9,659 nucleotides of DNA from Chitinispirillaceae bacterium (GTDB lineage Bacteria; Fibrobacterota; Chitinivibrionia; Chitinivibrionales; Chitinispirillaceae). The notes beneath the pieces were generated by a model. It searched no databases. It was not told where the DNA came from and saw nothing but the letters and a program-made list of their open reading frames with translations. A program made the translations under genes and the position numbers. Location of the stretch: assembly GCA_016926315.1 (NCBI GenBank), contig JAFGOU010000467.1:1-9659 (forward strand), read 5' to 3'. Shown piece after piece: positions 7,501-9,659 of this stretch; the stretch's first letter is position 1, and every line of letters begins with the position of its first letter.

Positions 7501-7961
7501 ATAAGAGCGGATGCCTGCTCCTCGAAGATGGCTGCCAGCTCGTCGAACCCGGCCCCGGAAAGCGACTTCTCCTTTGATGACGGCAGATGGCCGGTAGGGC
7601 CGACCGACCCAGCAACGCAAACCGGCCGGTCGGCGGTTGATGCGGAATCGGCGACTTCACGGGCCAGCCGGGCGCCTGCGCGGTTTATTTCGGCACACCG
7701 GCCGGCCAGCCCTTTTTCGGCAAGCTTGGTCCTGCTCCCGCCGAAAGTGTTCGTTTCGATCACCTGCGCGCCGGCATCGACATAGGCCTGGTGGATATTC
7801 CTGAGGATATCGGGCGCGGTGCAGTTAAGGATCTCGTTGCAGCCGTCGTAACCGGCATAGGCGGAAGGGGCCGGACTGGCCTTCTGGATCTCGGTGCCGA
7901 GGGCGCCGTCGAAAATGATGGGGATGACGTCGGATAGTAACAAGCGATAAGCGTTTGCCAT
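4554..7961 (-). CDS. metH: Cobalamin-dependent methionine synthase MetH
   Basis: A complete 1135-residue enzyme transferring the methyl group of 5-methyl-tetrahydrofolate through cobalamin to homocysteine, giving methionine. Domains in order: the homocysteine-binding barrel, about 10-310 (FDGALGTEIQ at 17-26, zinc ligands Cys229 in NCGSG and Cys295/Cys296 in GGCCGTTP); the pterin-binding barrel, about 340-610 (GERLNAQGSKK at 346-356, CIDTTDP at 416-422, NSINLEKG at 439-446); a Lys-rich linker (624-634); the four-helix cap, about 636-720; the B12-binding Rossmann domain, about 725-855 with the lower-ligand motif GDVHDIGKN (Asp735, His737, Gly740) and GGAAV (811-815); and the reactivation (AdoMet) domain, about 885-1135 (RRYSLGYAGLPPLEEQ at 1077-1092, TQGFQMVPEHST at 1110-1121). 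It is somewhat shorter than E. coli MetH (1227 residues). GGAA 8 nt and GGGAGA 13 nt before the ATG support the start. The gene diverges from araA. Confidence 0.97.
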   Translation of the reverse strand: MANAYRLLLSDVIPIIFDGALGTEIQKASPAPSAYAGYDGCNEILNCTAPDILRNIHQAYVDAGAQVIETNTFGGSRTKLAEKGLAGRCAEINRAGARLAREVADSASTADRPVCVAGSVGPTGHLPSSKEKSLSGAGFDELAAIFEEQASALIDGGVDLLLIETSQDLLEVRAALHGINRIKRASKSDVPVQVQVTLDVTGRMLLGSDLHAFLGAVSALGVDVVGFNCGSGPRELGPFVEQLLRQTSLPVALLPNAGKPENRDGRAVYSMDPSTFAGLLHPLVVEQGLPVVGGCCGTTPAHIRALSERLAGEKVAKRRLPGTSCFCGTGISGIDLEILPRPIIIGERLNAQGSKKTKELLLARSWDDLGDLALEQEARGSSLLDLCVATNEHDDEADTMKALLSYLADRVQAPFCIDTTDPAVMDVALRVSPGSALLNSINLEKGGERARRVLSLARDFGCPVIALTIDDKGMAATVDRKLGLARALRDLACTEYGLPEHFVYIDPLVFTLATGTPEHAGAAAASLAGLRRIKAELPGVRTVMGVSNVSFGLSPAARRVLNNLMLHHAVKHGLDAAIFNPLHRDDVLSYDPALRALGEDLLFNRSPEALAAFVRFFGEQADFAGKKKNKKGPFPEQRSPAEQLRLAIINRDRRLLPGALDALLRERTGRDLLDTVLLPAMAEVGERMAAGKMILPFVLQAAEVMREALALLEPHLKSDAAGSKGKIVLATVFGDVHDIGKNLVASIMRNQGFTVIDLGKQVELGAIVKAVRNEQPDAIGLSALLVTTSREMAECVKECHRLGLTTPILIGGAAVNRGFAARIAKLEDGRVYQGGVFYAKDAFEAARIIERSKSGTLPAGPDSRPRVSFERPPVAQTAPEAVPLDYGPLLVPPFYGTSSVLRWETPELVAKIDSRRLFKTWWGGAKLDAAAYGEAETKEFLPAFERLCDEINRDRLLDDAGALYGYFPVITDDDLVIILDPSAMTKELATLRFPRVAKKDNRSIADYLRPEGDLVAVQIVTAGKRLMDRIGECFKSEGRYTHGFYLNGIGIALTEELADRITLEITRGLGIGDDTGRRYSLGYAGLPPLEEQRKLFDLLAIEERLGVSLTQGFQMVPEHSTLGIYVHHAKAEYLG

Positions 7962-7977
7962 GTAAAGCGTTCCATTC

Positions 7978-8011
7978 TCCCGTGGCGGTGATTACGGGAA
8001 AATACATCCCG
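7978..8011 (-). promoter_or_regulatory. Mutually exclusive hairpins in the metH leader
   Basis: In the metH messenger (minus strand) three segments can pair: CGGGA (8011-8007), TCCCGT (7999-7994) and ACGGGA (7983-7978). The middle one can pair with either neighbour, with loops of 7 and 10 nt. The last segment includes the first bases of the GGGAGA element ahead of the ATG at 7961, so the choice of partner could mask or free a ribosome-binding element. The pairing is seen in the sequence; a regulatory role is inference. Confidence 0.3.
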
Positions 8012-8086
8012 CATGACTCGGTTACGACGCTTCAGGAAAAAGCAGGGAAAACCGGTTTGTCCTCAGTGTATTTTCAATTTTTGTTA

Positions 8087-8113
8087 CGCACGGTAGTGCG
8101 ATCGTTATATATT
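8087..8113. promoter_or_regulatory. Candidate overlapping divergent promoters with hairpin
   Basis: On the plus strand a -10-like TATATT (8108-8113) faces araA; on the minus strand the same AT-rich core reads TATATAAC (8111-8104) facing metH. Just beside it, CGCAC (8087-8091) and GTGCG (8096-8100) form an inverted repeat with a 4-nt centre, lying in the spacer of the plus-strand promoter. No good -35 box was found for either direction, so the promoter calls are weak. Confidence 0.25.
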
Positions 8114-8220
8114 ACAGGTAATCTGCCGGACATCGCTACTGCTTACGCAATTCCGACAGTGGGAGCGACAGGACTTTTTCGTAAAAAAGAATTATTAATA
8201 AAAGAAATCGATGCGATGGC

Positions 8221-8244
8221 ATTGTCAGCTATTGTATTGACAAT
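8221..8244. repeat. Operator-like inverted repeat upstream of araA
   Basis: ATTGTCA (8221-8227) and TGACAAT (8238-8244) are perfect 7-bp inverted arms around a 10-bp spacer, ending 56 nt before the araA ATG. Nested inside is TATTGT/ACAATA (8230-8245). The right arm contains a consensus -35, TTGACA (8237-8242), but no fitting -10 follows it. The symmetry and position suit a dimeric regulator site. It does not match the AraR operator of Bacillus that I know. Confidence 0.35.
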
Positions 8245-8300
8245 AAATAACGCTTAACCGACAACATTCATATCAACTCTCACCGCACTGGAGGAGCAGC

Positions 8301-9659
8301 ATGATTGACCTGAAGAAAATGGATGTCTGGTTTGTCACTGGAAGCCAGCATCTGTACGGACCCGAAACCCTAAAAAAAGTCGCTGAACATTCAAAGGAAA
8401 TAGCAGCCTTCTTCGGTAAATCGCCCAAAATCCCGGTTAACATCGTTTTCAAACCGGTCATGACCGGGCCGGACGAAATCGCGGCGCTCTGCGGAGAGGC
8501 GAATGCCGATAAAAAATGTATCGGTATCATCACCTGGTGCCATACCTTCTCTCCCTCAAAGATGTGGATCAACGGCCTCAAGATCCTTCAGAAACCGCTT
8601 CTCCATCTCCATACCCAGTACAACCGCGACCTGCCGTGGGGCGAAATCGACATGGATTTCATGAACCTCAACCAGGCTGCGCACGGCGACCGCGAGCACG
8701 GGTTCATCATGACCCGCATGCGCATCAACCGCAAGGTCGTCGTCGGTCACTGGCAGGAAGAGGACGTTCTGGAACGGATCGGCGTATGGACCCGCGCGGC
8801 AGCGGCATGGGCCGACTACCAGACCGTTAAAATCGCCCGTTTCGGCGACAACATGCGCGAAGTCGCGGTCACCGAAGGCGACAAAGTGGAGGCGCAGATC
8901 AGGTTCGGCCTTTCGGTCAACAGCTACGGCGTCGGCGATATTGTCAAGGTCATCAACGAGGTTTCCGACGCCGAAATCGACAAAACGGTCAAGGAGTACG
9001 AGGGAATTTTTGATATCGCCGCCGACGGAAAAAAAGGCGGCGCGCTGCATAAAAACGTCCGGTACCAGGCGCGCATCGAAATCGGCATCAAATCGTTCCT
9101 CGAAAAGGGCGGGTTCAAGGGTTTTACCACCACCTTCGAGGACCTGCACGGCCTCGAGCAGCTTCCCGGTCTCGCCTCCCAGCGGCTCATGGCCGCCGGT
9201 TACGGCTTTGGCGCGGAAGGCGACTGGAAACACGCGTCGCTCGTTCGCGCGCTCAAGGTCATGGGCGCCGGCCTCAAGGGCGGCTGCTCGTTTATGGAAG
9301 ATTACACCTATCACCTCAACCCGAAGGGCATGAAAGTGCTCGGCGCGCATATGCTCGAGATCTGCCCGACCATCGGCGTGGGAAAATCCAAACTCGAAGT
9401 GCATCCGCTCGGCATCGGCGGCAAGGCCGATCCGGCGCGTCTGGTGTTCGACGTTCCCACCGGCCCGGCGATCAACGCCAGTCTTATCGACATGGGCAAC
9501 CGTTTCCGCATGATCGTCAACGTGGTGGACTGTGTCTCCCCGGACGCTCCGCTGCCCAAACTGCCGGTCGCGCGTGCGATCTGGGTCCCGCAGCCCGACC
9601 TCAAAGTCGGCGCGGCGGCGTGGATCTATGCCGGCGGCGCGCACCATACCGGTTTCAGC
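8301..9659 (+). CDS. araA: L-arabinose isomerase AraA (3' end cut by window edge)
   Basis: The frame is open from the ATG at 8301 to the right edge, 453 codons; the family is usually about 500 residues, so roughly 45 are missing. AraA converts L-arabinose to L-ribulose, the first step of the cytoplasmic AraBAD route into the pentose phosphate pathway. Family features seen: [12 protein letters not shown] (9-20), [16 protein letters not shown] (75-90), [14 protein letters not shown] (100-113), [17 protein letters not shown] (118-134), and the Mn-site residues Glu306 ([10 protein letters not shown]), Glu333 ([11 protein letters not shown]), His350 (GAHMLEICP) and the His448/His449 pair in GGAHHTGF, corresponding to E. 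coli Glu306, Glu333, His350 and His450. GGAGG (8290-8294) sits 6 nt before the start, the strongest such site in the window. Other ara genes may follow downstream but are not visible. The gene diverges from metH across a repeat-rich control region. Confidence 0.97.
   Translation, partial: MIDLKKMDVWFVTGSQHLYGPETLKKVAEHSKEIAAFFGKSPKIPVNIVFKPVMTGPDEIAALCGEANADKKCIGIITWCHTFSPSKMWINGLKILQKPLLHLHTQYNRDLPWGEIDMDFMNLNQAAHGDREHGFIMTRMRINRKVVVGHWQEEDVLERIGVWTRAAAAWADYQTVKIARFGDNMREVAVTEGDKVEAQIRFGLSVNSYGVGDIVKVINEVSDAEIDKTVKEYEGIFDIAADGKKGGALHKNVRYQARIEIGIKSFLEKGGFKGFTTTFEDLHGLEQLPGLASQRLMAAGYGFGAEGDWKHASLVRALKVMGAGLKGGCSFMEDYTYHLNPKGMKVLGAHMLEICPTIGVGKSKLEVHPLGIGGKADPARLVFDVPTGPAINASLIDMGNRFRMIVNVVDCVSPDAPLPKLPVARAIWVPQPDLKVGAAAWIYAGGAHHTGFS

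Larger units (their letters stand above)
7962..8300. other. Divergent metH/araA control region
   Basis: This 339-nt stretch is visibly richer in A and T than its neighbours and holds the leaders of both flanking genes. It contains competing hairpins next to the metH start, a hairpin beside overlapping -10-like boxes near 8104-8113, a perfect palindrome TTATTAATAA (8192-8201), a CTTTTT/AAAAAG stem (8174-8189) and an ATTGTCA/TGACAAT repeat near araA. I looked for cobalamin, SAM and SAH riboswitch cores on both strands and recognised none. A 100-codon frame also crosses the region on the plus strand (7955-8257), but it has no ribosome binding site and I do not call it a gene. Confidence 0.6.

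Noticed and set aside
7962..8260. Cobalamin or SAM riboswitch upstream of metH
   Set aside because: Such elements are common before metH, but I could not find a B12-box, a SAM-I core or a SAH-type core on the minus strand. Only short competing hairpins near the start are supported.
8237..8265. Promoter using the perfect TTGACA at 8237-8242
   Set aside because: At spacings of 16 to 19 nt the downstream hexamers (for example GACAAC) do not resemble a -10 box; the hexamer is better explained as part of the inverted repeat.
8556..9647. 363-codon open frame antisense to araA
   Set aside because: It lies wholly within a convincing araA on the other strand. Its Asp/Arg/Val/His-rich, low-complexity composition is typical of the mirror frame of a GC-rich gene.

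Overview
The window reads as a piece of a bacterial chromosome that is GC-rich by eye (GC was not computed). Genes are densely packed and almost all are ordinary. A secreted papain-like protein with a sorting-tail-like C-terminus, a secreted glycosidase-like N-terminus at the left edge and an L-arabinose isomerase at the right edge suggest a Gram-negative plant-polysaccharide user of the FCB group. A Fibrobacterota or Chitinispirillia-like lineage is my best guess, but this rests on protein style only and not on any marker gene. No rRNA, tRNA, CRISPR array, insertion sequence, integrase or phage gene was seen.

Layout. (1) 1-250, minus: N-terminus of an exported protein, probably a glycoside hydrolase of the GH31 type, running off the left edge. 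(2) 251-421: divergent control region. (3) 422-2784, plus: a tight three-gene operon of a class II-type histone deacetylase-family zinc amidohydrolase, a YciO/Sua5/TsaC-family protein and the nucleoside triphosphate pyrophosphohydrolase MazG, with gaps of only 2 and 3 nt. (4) 2903-4510, plus: an exported C1-like (papain-fold) cysteine peptidase homologue with two calcium-loop-like motifs in its catalytic domain, a beta-rich middle and a sorting-tail-like end. (5) 4554-7961, minus: a complete cobalamin-dependent methionine synthase, MetH, convergent with the peptidase gene. (6) 7962-8300: a 339-nt AT-richer divergent control region with several inverted repeats. (7) 8301-9659, plus: araA, cut by the right edge about 45 codons before its expected end.

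How the genes fit together. The araA gene and the possible GH31 enzyme point to use of hemicellulose or pectin sugars. MetH regenerates methionine from homocysteine and methyl-tetrahydrofolate and needs a cobalamin supply. The HDAC-like/yciO/mazG operon combines deacetylation of an unknown substrate, a threonylcarbamoyl-AMP-synthase-type protein and NTP-pool cleaning; whether these functions are linked is unknown. I see no clear previously undescribed system. The points most worth a second look are the variant peptidase (Cys and His kept, the usual Asn replaced by Asp, duplicated calcium-type loop), a set of mutually exclusive hairpins just ahead of the metH start, and an operator-like inverted repeat ahead of araA.
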